Source: VGSG01 sp040756375 (GTDB lineage Bacteria; Desulfobacterota; Desulfomonilia; Desulfomonilales; Desulfomonilaceae). Taken from it: a stretch of DNA of 64,000 nucleotides. This document shows positions 26,118 to 34,597 of this stretch, piece after piece. The position numbers and the translations under genes were made by a program. The notes under the pieces were generated by a model. It worked only from the letters and a program-made list of their open reading frames with translations. It was not told the origin of the DNA and ran no database searches. The stretch spans positions 174,556 through 238,555 of the forward strand of contig JBFLZC010000005.1 in NCBI GenBank assembly GCA_040756375.1, read 5' to 3'. Every line of letters begins with the position of its first letter. The first letter of the stretch is position 1.

Positions 26118-29100
26118 ATGAATCGTCTGAGTTCCCCATCAGAATTGGCTGAATTTCGTCTCCTTGTGCGGGGAAAGCGCGATCCCTCCGCGGTTGAAGT
26201 GGCCGTGTGCGGAGACACGGGATGCCGCGCGTGGGGTGCGGATGAGGTGATTGTCCGCTTTGAAGACGAGATCCGCAAACAAGGGCTCGAAGGAAAGGCC
26301 CGCGTCAAGCGAGTGGGCTGCCCGGGCTTTTGCGAACGAGGCCCTGTGGTGACTATCAGGCCTCACGGCATCTTCTACCAGCGCGTGATGCCGGAAGACG
26401 TCCCCGAAGTGGTTTCAGAGACCATCGGCAAATACAACATCCTGGGCCGACTTCTTTGGCAAGATCCTGAATCGGGGAAGCGCTTCATCTACGAATCCGA
26501 GGTCCCCTTCTATGCAAAGCAGACCCGAAACATTTTGGGGCTCAACGGTTTAGTGGACCCCACGTCCATTGAAGACGCCATCGCGTTCGGCGCTTACGCC
26601 GGACTGGAGGAGATCCTGAGCTGGGATCCCAATCGAGTCATCGAGACTATAGATCGCGCGGGCTTGAGGGGCCGTGGTGGCGGCGGATTCCCGACCGGGA
26701 CCAAGTGGCGATTCTGCAGAGCAGCGGAAGGGGAGCGTAAGTTCATAATCTGCAACGCGGATGAAGGCGACCCGGGCGCATTTATGGACCGGGCCATTCT
26801 GGAAGGAAATCCTCACTCGGTGATCGAAGGCATGATCATCGGCGCTCGCGCGATGGGTGCGTCTCAAGGATACATATACTGCCGCGCCGAGTACCCGCTG
26901 GCAATCGAGCGATTGAGCATTGCGTTGGATCAGGCCAGCAAGCTGGGGTTGTTGGGAACGAATATCCTCGGGGGTGGGTTCGATTTCGCGATCAGACTGT
27001 ATCAGGGTGCGGGCGCGTTTGTCTGCGGCGAAGAGACCGCACTCATCGCCTCTATCGAAGGGCGCAGGGGAATGCCGCGGCCCAGACCTCCCTTCCCGGT
27101 GCAAAGCGGTCTGTTCGGATGTCCCACGGTCATAAACAATGTAGAAACATGGGCCAACGTCTCCCGGATCATCTCCATGGGCTCGGATGTGTACGCGTCT
27201 CTGGGAACGGAAAAGTCCAAAGGAACCAAGATCTTCTCCCTCACTGGGAAGGTGAACAATACGGGTCTGGTGGAAGTCCCCATGGGAGTCACCATACGCG
27301 AGGTGGTCTTCAATGTGGGTGGCGGGATTCCGCGAAACAGGCGCTTCAAAGCGGTGCAGATGGGTGGACCATCGGGTGGGTGTATACCGGAAAAATTCCT
27401 CAATCTTAATGTCGATTACGATTCGCTTCAGTCAGTGGGCTCTATCATGGGCTCGGGCGGCATGGTGGTCATGGACGAGAACACCTGCATGGTGGAAGTG
27501 GCCCGGTACTTCGTCTCGTTCACGGCTGAAGAATCCTGCGGGCAGTGCTCGCCGTGCCGAATCGGAACCCGCCAGATGCTGGGCATCCTCACGCGGATCA
27601 CCGAAGGTAAAGGGACCTTATCGGACCTGGATCGTCTGGAACGTATAGCTCAACAGGTCAAGAAGACGAGCCTGTGTGGACTTGGCCAGACCTGTCCCAA
27701 TCCTGTCCTATCTACGCTCCGCCATTTCCGTGAGGAATACGAGGCCCACGTGGTGGACAAACGATGTCCCGCGGGCGTCTGCGAGTCCCTGGTCCTGTCT
27801 CCATGCCAGCACGCGTGTCCCGCAGGAATCGACGTGCCTGCATACGTCGCGTTCATTGCCCAAGGCGATTACGCGAAGGCAGTGGATGTGATCCGTGAAC
27901 GCAACCCCTTCCCCGCTATTTGCGGCCGCATCTGCCATCATCCATGCGAAGGCAAATGCCGCCGCGGAGAGGTGGACGATCCGATCTCCATCAGGTACTT
28001 GAAACGATTCGCAGCAGACTGGGCGTACGAGATGGAAAAAACCCCGGGAGAACCTTTCCCAGCCACGAGGAAGGAGAAGGTGGCAATTGTGGGAGCTGGT
28101 CCCGCGGGCCTGAGCTGTGCATATTTCCTGGCGAAGATGGGTTACAAGACCACGGTTTTCGAGGCCTTGCCCAGAGGTGGTGGGATGCTTGCGGTTGGGG
28201 TGCCGGAGTTCCGGCTCCCCTTGGCCGTGCTGGAGCGCGAGATCGGGTACATCGAGAGCAAGGGCGTGGAGATCCTATACGACAGCCCTATTGATGAACA
28301 CCACACTGTGGAGAACCTCAAGGCCGAAGGATACGCAGCGGTCTTTATCGCGGCAGGCGCGCACAAGAGCCAGCAGTTGGGCATCCCTGGGGAAGAAATT
28401 GCTCTGGATGGCCTTATGTACGGCCTACACTTTCTCAGAGACGTCAAGACCGGTCAGCCCGTCACTCTTCGAGGCCGCGTTCTCATCATTGGCGGCGGAA
28501 ACACTGCCATAGACGCCGCGCGCAGCGCTTTGCGCAAAGGCGCACGCCACGTGACCGTGATGTACCGACGTTCCCGCGAGGAGATGCCTGTTTCGACGCT
28601 CGAGTTTCTCGAGGCTGAGGAAGAGGGCGTGGAATTTCACTTCCTGGTCTCTCCCACCAGGCTTGAAGCGGACAACGGAAAGGTCAAGGGGGTGACCTTC
28701 ATCCGCATGCAACTGGGGGAACCGGACCAGAGTGGCCGACGGCAGCCTGTGCCCATCGATGGGAGCGAGTTTTTCCTGGAAGCCGACATGGTTATCCCTT
28801 CGGTCGGCCAAGCCCCGGACCTGAGCTTTCTGCCGCCTGATTCGGGATTGGAGCGAGCCAAGTGGGGCGCGCTCCGCGTTGATCCACGCACGCTCTGCAC
28901 CAACGTCCCTTGGATCTTCGCAGGAGGCGACTTTGTCACGGGAGCTTCTATGGTCATTTATGCCATTGCTACGGGTCGGAGAGCTGCCTTGAGCATCGAT
29001 CGGTACGTGCGCGGCATCAAGGCGCCACTCATGATTATGGATGAAAAATATCCGCTCCTTCCTTTGCCTCCGGAGAAACCGGAAGCGTTGGATCAGACCA

Positions 29101-29258
29101 AACCGCGTATGGATATGCCTCGAAAGCGTGTGGAAGAGCGCATCGGCGGATTTGAAGAATTTGAAACCGGTTTTTCTGAAGAGATGGCGTGCCAGGAGGC
29201 CGGCAGATGCCTCCGCTGCGACCTGGAACGCATGAGAGAAAGAGAAGAAAAGGATTAG
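26118..29258 (+). CDS. NuoF-GltD fusion: NADH-binding FMN subunit joined to NfnB/GltD-type NADPH oxidoreductase
   Basis: 1046 residues in three parts. A [2Fe-2S] thioredoxin-like N-terminus (Cys31, 36, 68, 72) comes first. Next is NuoF/HydB with the NADH/FMN Gly-rich loop RGRGGGGFPTGTKW (184-197) and the N3 [4Fe-4S] motif SCGQCSPCRIGT (473-484). From about residue 550 there is a GltD/NfnB-like module with Cys clusters (CQHACP, CGRICHHPCEGKC), FAD loop GAGPAG (659-664) and an NADP-binding loop GGGNTAIDAAR followed by YRRSREEMP. The same architecture is seen in Sporomusa-type (Stn) and related electron-bifurcating transhydrogenases. I infer that it connects NADH, NADPH and ferredoxin; the context with MetV/MetF adds methylene-THF as a possible partner. 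Confidence 0.88.
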   Translation: MNRLSSPSELAEFRLLVRGKRDPSAVEVAVCGDTGCRAWGADEVIVRFEDEIRKQGLEGKARVKRVGCPGFCERGPVVTIRPHGIFYQRVMPEDVPEVVSETIGKYNILGRLLWQDPESGKRFIYESEVPFYAKQTRNILGLNGLVDPTSIEDAIAFGAYAGLEEILSWDPNRVIETIDRAGLRGRGGGGFPTGTKWRFCRAAEGERKFIICNADEGDPGAFMDRAILEGNPHSVIEGMIIGARAMGASQGYIYCRAEYPLAIERLSIALDQASKLGLLGTNILGGGFDFAIRLYQGAGAFVCGEETALIASIEGRRGMPRPRPPFPVQSGLFGCPTVINNVETWANVSRIISMGSDVYASLGTEKSKGTKIFSLTGKVNNTGLVEVPMGVTIREVVFNVGGGIPRNRRFKAVQMGGPSGGCIPEKFLNLNVDYDSLQSVGSIMGSGGMVVMDENTCMVEVARYFVSFTAEESCGQCSPCRIGTRQMLGILTRITEGKGTLSDLDRLERIAQQVKKTSLCGLGQTCPNPVLSTLRHFREEYEAHVVDKRCPAGVCESLVLSPCQHACPAGIDVPAYVAFIAQGDYAKAVDVIRERNPFPAICGRICHHPCEGKCRRGEVDDPISIRYLKRFAADWAYEMEKTPGEPFPATRKEKVAIVGAGPAGLSCAYFLAKMGYKTTVFEALPRGGGMLAVGVPEFRLPLAVLEREIGYIESKGVEILYDSPIDEHHTVENLKAEGYAAVFIAAGAHKSQQLGIPGEEIALDGLMYGLHFLRDVKTGQPVTLRGRVLIIGGGNTAIDAARSALRKGARHVTVMYRRSREEMPVSTLEFLEAEEEGVEFHFLVSPTRLEADNGKVKGVTFIRMQLGEPDQSGRRQPVPIDGSEFFLEADMVIPSVGQAPDLSFLPPDSGLERAKWGALRVDPRTLCTNVPWIFAGGDFVTGASMVIYAIATGRRAALSIDRYVRGIKAPLMIMDEKYPLLPLPPEKPEALDQTKPRMDMPRKRVEERIGGFEEFETGFSEEMACQEAGRCLRCDLERMREREEKD

Positions 29259-29309
29259 AGCGCTGACAAAACCTACGAGTTCTTCGAGAAGTAGCCGGGG
29301 AGCCTGATC

Positions 29310-29981
29310 ATGAAGACAATCACCCAGCAGAAGCCACTGGAAGAAATCCTGGAGAGTATCGCCCGCGACACCAGCGTGTTCATAGTGGGTTGCGGCACCT
29401 GCGCGACTCTCTGTAGGACTGGTGGAATCGAAGAAGTGGTGGCCATGGCGGAAAAGCTCCGTGACGCGGGCAAGATCGTCACGGGAACAGCTGTGCCTCC
29501 CACCGGTTGCGATGAAGTTACCGGTGAGATACGGCACGTACTGCGAGAACCTCTTGCCGCGGCAGATGTGGTGCTGGTCATGTCTTGTGCGTTCGGCGTC
29601 CAGACCGCCGCCTCGCAGCTCAAAAAACCTGTGGCTCCCGCGCTGGATACCATGTTCATGGGCAAAGAAGGGCCGGCCGGCCGTTACTCGGAAATCTGCA
29701 TGCAATGCGGCCAATGTGTGCTCTCGGCCACGGGGGGCATCTGCCCGGTGACTGTTTGCCACAAGGGACTTCTCAACGGCCCGTGCGGTGGAACCAACGA
29801 AGGGATGTGCGAGGTGGGCAACGGCCGTGAGTGTGCATGGACCCTTATTTACAAAAGGCTCGAAGCTCAAGGTCGCTTGGATTCCATGAGAAAGTACCAG
29901 CCGCCCAAGAGCCACAATGCCACACTGCGGCCCGGCATGATCGATTTGACCCACTCACGGGAAGAGGCTGCAAAGCAATGA
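29310..29981 (+). CDS. metV: MetV, iron-sulfur/zinc partner of methylene-THF reductase
   Basis: A 223-residue protein with GCGTCATLCRTGG (Cys28, 31, 35), a TGTAVPPTGCDE segment and a C-terminal Cys-rich MetV domain (EICMQCGQC, GICPVTVCHKG, LNGPCGG, GMCEVG). MetV is the small subunit of the acetogenic-type methylene-THF reductase and passes electrons to the MetF flavin. It is followed directly by a canonical metF, and the two probably form a MetVF heterodimer. The start ATG follows GGGGAGCC. Confidence 0.88.
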   Translation: MKTITQQKPLEEILESIARDTSVFIVGCGTCATLCRTGGIEEVVAMAEKLRDAGKIVTGTAVPPTGCDEVTGEIRHVLREPLAAADVVLVMSCAFGVQTAASQLKKPVAPALDTMFMGKEGPAGRYSEICMQCGQCVLSATGGICPVTVCHKGLLNGPCGGTNEGMCEVGNGRECAWTLIYKRLEAQGRLDSMRKYQPPKSHNATLRPGMIDLTHSREEAAKQ

Positions 29982-30029
29982 AAAAAGCCTTGAATGAACG
30001 CGGACCCAGCACGGAGAAAGGGGGCGCTC

Positions 30030-30920
30030 ATGAGCCCGTTTAAAGAAGCTCTCGACTCGAATAAGTTCGTGGTCACCTGCGAGATCGGGCCCCCAAAAGG
30101 GGTGAACCTGGATAAGATGCGGCACCACATTGAGCTGGTAAAGGACCGTGTGGACGGCATCAACGTGACGGACAACCAGAGCTCTGTCTTGAGATATCCT
30201 TCCGTGGGAGGAGCCATCATCGTCAAAGAGATGGGTGGCGAGCCCATCCTCCAAATGACGTGTCGGGACCGCAACCGCATTGCACTTCAGGCCGATCTGT
30301 TCTTCGCATACAGCCGCGGGATCACCAATGTGCTGTGCCTGACCGGAGATGCCGTCGTGGTTGGAGATCACAAGGATGCGAAGGGAGTTTTTGATCTCGA
30401 TTCCGTTCAATTGCTCGACACGATCCATACCATCTCCGAAGGCACGGACCTCGCGGGTAATCCTTTGGATGGGACTCCACGTTTCTGTAAGGGTGCGATC
30501 GTAACGCCGGAAGCTCGGCCCCTGGAACCCCAGCTCATCAAATTCGAGAAGAAGATCGAGGCCGGAGCTGAATTCATTCAGACTCAGGCGATCTATGACT
30601 TGGACAACTTCCGAAGCTTCATGGATTACGCGAGGCAGTTCGATGTAAAGATTCTCGCGGGGATCGTGTTGTTGACCGGCGCGGGCATGGCCAAATTCAT
30701 GAATGCGCGTGTTCCGGGCATCTTCGTGCCTCAGTCCCTTATTGAAGAATTGGAGGGCGCTCCCAAGGGCAAGGCTCTGGAAACGGGCATCCGCATCGCA
30801 GCGAGGATGATACGCAGCATCAAAGAAGAAAAGATTGCCGATGGCGTCCATGTTATGGCCATAGGGAAAGAAGAGGTGGTCCCACGAATTCTTGACCTCG
30901 CCGGCATTAATTCCGGATAA
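30030..30920 (+). CDS. metF: 5,10-methylenetetrahydrofolate reductase MetF (MetF2)
   Basis: Reduces methylene-THF to methyl-THF in the methyl branch of the Wood-Ljungdahl pathway or for methionine. It is 296 residues from ATG 30030 (MSPFKEALDSNKFVVTCE). The catalytic Glu (VTCEIGPPKG), the Asp of VLCLTGDAV and the folate-site Gln (FIQTQAIYD) are all present, unlike in the paralogue at 21759. GGAGAAAGGGGG lies just upstream. It is paired with metV and separated by 27 bases from the histidine kinase. Confidence 0.9.
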   Translation: MSPFKEALDSNKFVVTCEIGPPKGVNLDKMRHHIELVKDRVDGINVTDNQSSVLRYPSVGGAIIVKEMGGEPILQMTCRDRNRIALQADLFFAYSRGITNVLCLTGDAVVVGDHKDAKGVFDLDSVQLLDTIHTISEGTDLAGNPLDGTPRFCKGAIVTPEARPLEPQLIKFEKKIEAGAEFIQTQAIYDLDNFRSFMDYARQFDVKILAGIVLLTGAGMAKFMNARVPGIFVPQSLIEELEGAPKGKALETGIRIAARMIRSIKEEKIADGVHVMAIGKEEVVPRILDLAGINSG

Positions 30921-30947
30921 TAGGGGACACATACTTGGAGGCTCCCT

Positions 30948-32477
30948 ATGCCCCGTCGTGCATTCCTCTCTGTCCAGGATATGAGCTATGAAGAGATCGA
31001 AGAACGTATCCTGGCCATAGAGCGCAACTACGAAGAATTCTTTGAGCAGGCTCGTGACGGTTTCTACATCTCGTCGCGTGTGGGGCAGTTTCTCGACTGC
31101 AACGACGCTTTGGTCAAGATGTTGGATTACCGGGTTAAAGAAGAAGTCCTCACCATGGACCTGAACACCGACCTTTGGATGAGCCCCGAGGACAGGATCG
31201 CGTTCCAGGCCATCATTGAACAAAACGGCTTCGTCCGCGACTACGAGGCAATCTTCAAACGTAAGGATGGGTCGCCGGTGTACGTGGGGCTGTCCAGTTA
31301 CGTTTGGAAGGATAGCAGAGGTAACATCGGAGGGTACCGCGGGTTCGTGGAGGATCACACCGAAGAGCGTATGATTCGGGATAAGTTGCAGGCTACCGAA
31401 CTCAAGTACCACGACCTGCTTGAAAATATCCATGAAGGAGCGTTCGTTTCCGACCCAGGCGGTCGTGTCATGGATTGCAACCAGGCATTCCTCAATATCG
31501 TCGGGTACGCCAGGGACGAATTCCTCAACATGAATTATTATCGGGACCTTTTCCTGAATCCCGACGATGTGCGGGAATTCCGGAGGCTATTCACCAGATA
31601 CGGCCAGATCAAAGATTACGAGCTCCAGGTGGTGCGCAAAGACGGCACCATTCGCCACGTTTCCATGAGCGGATACGCGGGCCGCAATAGCGAAGGCGAA
31701 TTGATCAGCTATCAGGGCCTTATGAGGGACATTACGGAAAGCCATCGGCTGCGTAATCAACTGGTGCAGTCGGAAAGGCTCTCCGCGATGGGCAAGATGG
31801 CTTCCCAGTTGGCCCATGAGCTCAACAACCCCATATACGGGATCATGAACTGCCTGGAACTGCTCAAGGACGCGGTATCGGAACAGCACCAGAGGCGCAA
31901 GTATCTGGATCTGGCCTACAACGAGTGCAAGCGCACGTCGGGCCTGCTCATCAAGATGCTCAAGTTCTTCAGACCTGATGAAGAGAAGAAGGTCGAAACC
32001 AATATCAATAAGCTGCTCGAGGAAACACTCCTGTTCTATGAGAAGCAATTCATGAACCTCAATATCAGGGTGAAGACCGAGTTCCAGGCCGATCTGCCGA
32101 GAATCATGGGCGTGGAGAGCCAACTCAAGCAGGTCTTCATCAATATGATCATCAACGCGAACACTGCCATGCCATCGGGCGGCGAACTCCGTGTCGCCAG
32201 CCGACTGGAACTTGATAACGAAGCCGTTGCCGTAGAAATCCAGGATACCGGCGTGGGCATTAAGGCGGAGCATCTGGATAGGATTTTCGACGCGTTCTTC
32301 ACGACCAAGAAGGAAGTAAAAGGCGTGGGACTCGGACTCAGCGTGTGCTACGGCTTCATCCGGGAACACGGTGGAAGGATAGATGTAGAAAGCGAAATAG
32401 GCAAAGGCACAAAATTCACCATATACCTGCCTGTGAACTCCAGCTCGGAACCTCATGTCAACGGCGACGGCCGCTGA
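30948..32477 (+). CDS. PAS-PAS sensor histidine kinase
   Basis: A 509-residue soluble kinase without membrane segments. Two PAS domains span about residues 28-145 and 150-265. The phospho-acceptor H-box is LAHELNNPIYG with His290, and the ATPase N, G1 and G2 boxes are INANTAM, IQDTGVGI and GVGLGLSV. It has no receiver of its own, so the response regulator at 21151, which opens the same co-directional block, is the natural partner. Being cytoplasmic, it probably senses an internal redox or metabolite signal. Confidence 0.88.
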   Translation: MPRRAFLSVQDMSYEEIEERILAIERNYEEFFEQARDGFYISSRVGQFLDCNDALVKMLDYRVKEEVLTMDLNTDLWMSPEDRIAFQAIIEQNGFVRDYEAIFKRKDGSPVYVGLSSYVWKDSRGNIGGYRGFVEDHTEERMIRDKLQATELKYHDLLENIHEGAFVSDPGGRVMDCNQAFLNIVGYARDEFLNMNYYRDLFLNPDDVREFRRLFTRYGQIKDYELQVVRKDGTIRHVSMSGYAGRNSEGELISYQGLMRDITESHRLRNQLVQSERLSAMGKMASQLAHELNNPIYGIMNCLELLKDAVSEQHQRRKYLDLAYNECKRTSGLLIKMLKFFRPDEEKKVETNINKLLEETLLFYEKQFMNLNIRVKTEFQADLPRIMGVESQLKQVFINMIINANTAMPSGGELRVASRLELDNEAVAVEIQDTGVGIKAEHLDRIFDAFFTTKKEVKGVGLGLSVCYGFIREHGGRIDVESEIGKGTKFTIYLPVNSSSEPHVNGDGR

Positions 32478-32582
32478 GGGTTCGGCACCAGCACTGACTC
32501 CCCATCTCTTTGATTTCCCTTTCATAGCCCAGCTAACTCGCGTATAACGCCCTAATGGACGTGCGCGACGTGGAGGTTCTTC

Positions 32583-33623
32583 GTGAAGACTATGAAAGCT
32601 CTCGTGAAAAGTCGGCCGGAACCGGGCCTTTGGCTGGAAGAGATCCCAATTCCCGAACCGGGGATCAACGATGTGCTTATAAAGGTGTACAAGACTGCGA
32701 TTTGCGGAACAGACCTCCATATCTACAATTGGAATGAGTGGGCTCGAAAGACCATTCCGGTTCCCATGCCCATCGGCCATGAATTCGTGGGGACGGTGGT
32801 TGACATGGGGAGCAATGTGCATGACTTCAACATCGGCGATATTGTCTCAGGCGAAGGCCACGTGGTGTGCGGGCATTGTCGCAATTGTATTTCCGGCCGC
32901 CGACATTTGTGCGCAAAGACACAAGGAATAGGCGTGAATCGACCTGGAGTGTTCGCCGAATATGTGCAGCTTCCTGTCACAAACGTCTGGTATTGCGATC
33001 CGTCCATTCCACTAGAAATACTTTGCTGCTTCGATCCTCTGGGCAACGCAACACATTCGGCCCTGTCATTTGACGTACTCGGCGAAGACGTGCTCATCAC
33101 CGGCGCGGGCCCGATCGGATGCATGGCCACGGCAATCGTGAAGCACGCCGGAGCTCATTACATCGTGGTAAGCGACGTGAACCCATATCGGCTGGGAATT
33201 GCCAAGAAAATGGGTGCAACCCTGGTGCTTGACGTTCGCTCCGAATCGATCAAGGAATCCCAGAAAAAGCTGGGCATGAAGGAAGGATTCGATGTGAGCC
33301 TGGAGATGTCCGGAAACCCTGAAGCATTACACGCCATTTTTGCAAACGCGTGTCATGGCTCTAACATTGCGCTCCTGGGCATCTATGAAGAAGAATTCGC
33401 CATTGATTGGGATCTGGTGGTTTTCAACGGATTGACTATTAGAGGCATATACGGCCGAGAAATGTACCGAACCTGGTACCAGATGACTTCAATGCTCCAG
33501 TCAGGCCTGGATATAACCCCTGTAATTACGCATCGCTTTCATTTCACCGACTTTGAGAAAGGATTCGAAGCAATGCGTTCCGGCGAGTCCGGCAAGGTAA
33601 TCCTGAACTGGGTGGACGAATAA
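32583..33623 (+). CDS. tdh: L-threonine 3-dehydrogenase (zinc alcohol dehydrogenase family)
   Basis: Oxidises L-threonine to 2-amino-3-ketobutyrate with NAD+. It has 346 residues with the catalytic zinc site (AICGTDLHIYNWNEWA and GHEFVG), the structural zinc Cys set (CGHCRNCISGRRHLC), and the Rossmann loop VLITGAGPIGCMA followed by VSDVNPYRLGIA. The DLHIYNW and IKGIYGRE-like (IRGIYGREMYRTWYQM) stretches favour threonine dehydrogenase over sorbitol dehydrogenase. The GTG start at 32583 follows GGAGG. No kbl (2-amino-3-ketobutyrate CoA ligase) gene is nearby. Confidence 0.87.
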   Translation: MKTMKALVKSRPEPGLWLEEIPIPEPGINDVLIKVYKTAICGTDLHIYNWNEWARKTIPVPMPIGHEFVGTVVDMGSNVHDFNIGDIVSGEGHVVCGHCRNCISGRRHLCAKTQGIGVNRPGVFAEYVQLPVTNVWYCDPSIPLEILCCFDPLGNATHSALSFDVLGEDVLITGAGPIGCMATAIVKHAGAHYIVVSDVNPYRLGIAKKMGATLVLDVRSESIKESQKKLGMKEGFDVSLEMSGNPEALHAIFANACHGSNIALLGIYEEEFAIDWDLVVFNGLTIRGIYGREMYRTWYQMTSMLQSGLDITPVITHRFHFTDFEKGFEAMRSGESGKVILNWVDE

Positions 33624-33675
33624 TCGGGGGCCATGGCACCATCATCGGTCACGAACCCGCGGGAATCCTTTGAAA

Positions 33676-33876
33676 TCAAAGTAGGCCTGGCAGTTCGTTC
33701 TTGGAGATTCTCATCTGTTTCAGAATGGCTGCCAAGGTTCCCGGCTTTATGCGCCCTCTGGGAATCGTGGCTACGAGCCCCGATTCGCTGTAGATCAACA
33801 AGTGCTTCTTGCCTTCCTTGATGTGGTAACCGAGTTTCACAGCCACTTTTTTCAGCTGCCTGGAGGTGAGGTTCAT
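33676..33876 (-). CDS. hicA: HicA-family mRNA interferase toxin
   Basis: A 66-residue protein with the double-stranded-RNA-binding-like fold of HicA. The conserved elements are SRQLKKVAVKLGYHIKEGKKHLLIY, with the catalytic His in KKHLLIY, and IPRGRIKPGTLAAILKQMRI. Its start overlaps the end of the upstream MerR-HicB gene by 4 bases, so the two are translationally coupled, with antitoxin first. Confidence 0.85.
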   Translation of the reverse strand: MNLTSRQLKKVAVKLGYHIKEGKKHLLIYSESGLVATIPRGRIKPGTLAAILKQMRISKNELPGLL

Positions 33877-34517
33877 CGACTCTCAGCCCTATCCCGCCTC
33901 AGTTCCGCCTCGGTCTCCAGGCACAGGTCTATGGCCTCTTTGATGTTGTCCAATGCCTCTTGAAAAGTTTCTCCCTGGGAAATGGCTGCGGGGATTTCCT
34001 TGCAAGTTACCGTATATCCTCCTTCCTCCAAGTCAGGTGTTAAAACGGCCGTGAACCGCCGCCTACCCACGACCACTCTCTCTTCTCTGGGAGCGGCCAA
34101 CTTTTTGATCGCGCCCTTGAGTCCTTCGATCAACTCTCCCATGGCGAACGAGAACACGAACTGCCCTTTGAGCACATCAAGAATCACCTTCGGGTTGTCC
34201 GTAAGCACAAAGATGTCAACGCCGTTCGTGAGGAAGCGTAGCTCCGCTAAGGGAGCTTTGATGTCGGGAAAGTGCCTTCTCAGATATTCCAACGCCCTCC
34301 TGACTTTTTGGAGGCTGATCCCTTCATCCCTGAGCTTCTTCGCAACTCTCAACTGAACGAGGTCCTTGAAAGAATATTCTCTCCGCGATCCCTTTCCGGC
34401 TCCGATCTTTATTGACGGGCGAACAACTCCGGTTCGGTCCCAATGCTGCAATTGCATCCGAGATACTCCGGTTATTTCTTTCACCATTTTGGCTCCGAAT
34501 CCCGAGGCCATAGTCAT
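33873..34517 (-). CDS. MerR-HicB fusion antitoxin/regulator
   Basis: A 214-residue protein that joins two regulators. Residues 1-75 are a MerR-type winged HTH (VKEITGVSRMQLQHWDRTGVVRPS ... RREYSFKDLVQLRVAKKLRDEGISL). Residues about 150-214 are a HicB antitoxin domain (RRFTAVLTPDLEEGGYTVTCKEIPAAISQGETFQEALDNIKEAI). Most HicB antitoxins carry an HTH or ribbon-helix-helix after the HicB fold; here a MerR module precedes it. The gene lies directly before hicA and probably represses its own promoter. Confidence 0.82.
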   Translation of the reverse strand: MTMASGFGAKMVKEITGVSRMQLQHWDRTGVVRPSIKIGAGKGSRREYSFKDLVQLRVAKKLRDEGISLQKVRRALEYLRRHFPDIKAPLAELRFLTNGVDIFVLTDNPKVILDVLKGQFVFSFAMGELIEGLKGAIKKLAAPREERVVVGRRRFTAVLTPDLEEGGYTVTCKEIPAAISQGETFQEALDNIKEAIDLCLETEAELRRDRAESR

Positions 34518-34520
34518 CCC

Positions 34521-34552
34521 CTTATAAGAAGCTTACCAATATGTTTATAAGC
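34521..34552 (-). promoter_or_regulatory. Probable operator of merR-hicB-hicA
   Basis: Two copies of the palindrome-like CTTATAAG/TTATAAGC lie about 24 bases apart just upstream of the MerR-HicB start. On the minus strand a TTGACT box lies further upstream, with TATAAA 15 bases downstream of it inside this repeat. Confidence 0.4.
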
Positions 34553-34597
34553 ATAGGGATTCGGAGTCAAGTTCAATATTCCGGAATCACTTTCGGG

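Noticed and set aside
28425..29954. 509-codon open frame on the minus strand opposite the NuoF-GltD and MetV genes
   Set aside because: It is a shadow of strongly supported plus-strand genes; the translation has no family features. The same holds for 29955-31433 and 31587-32822.
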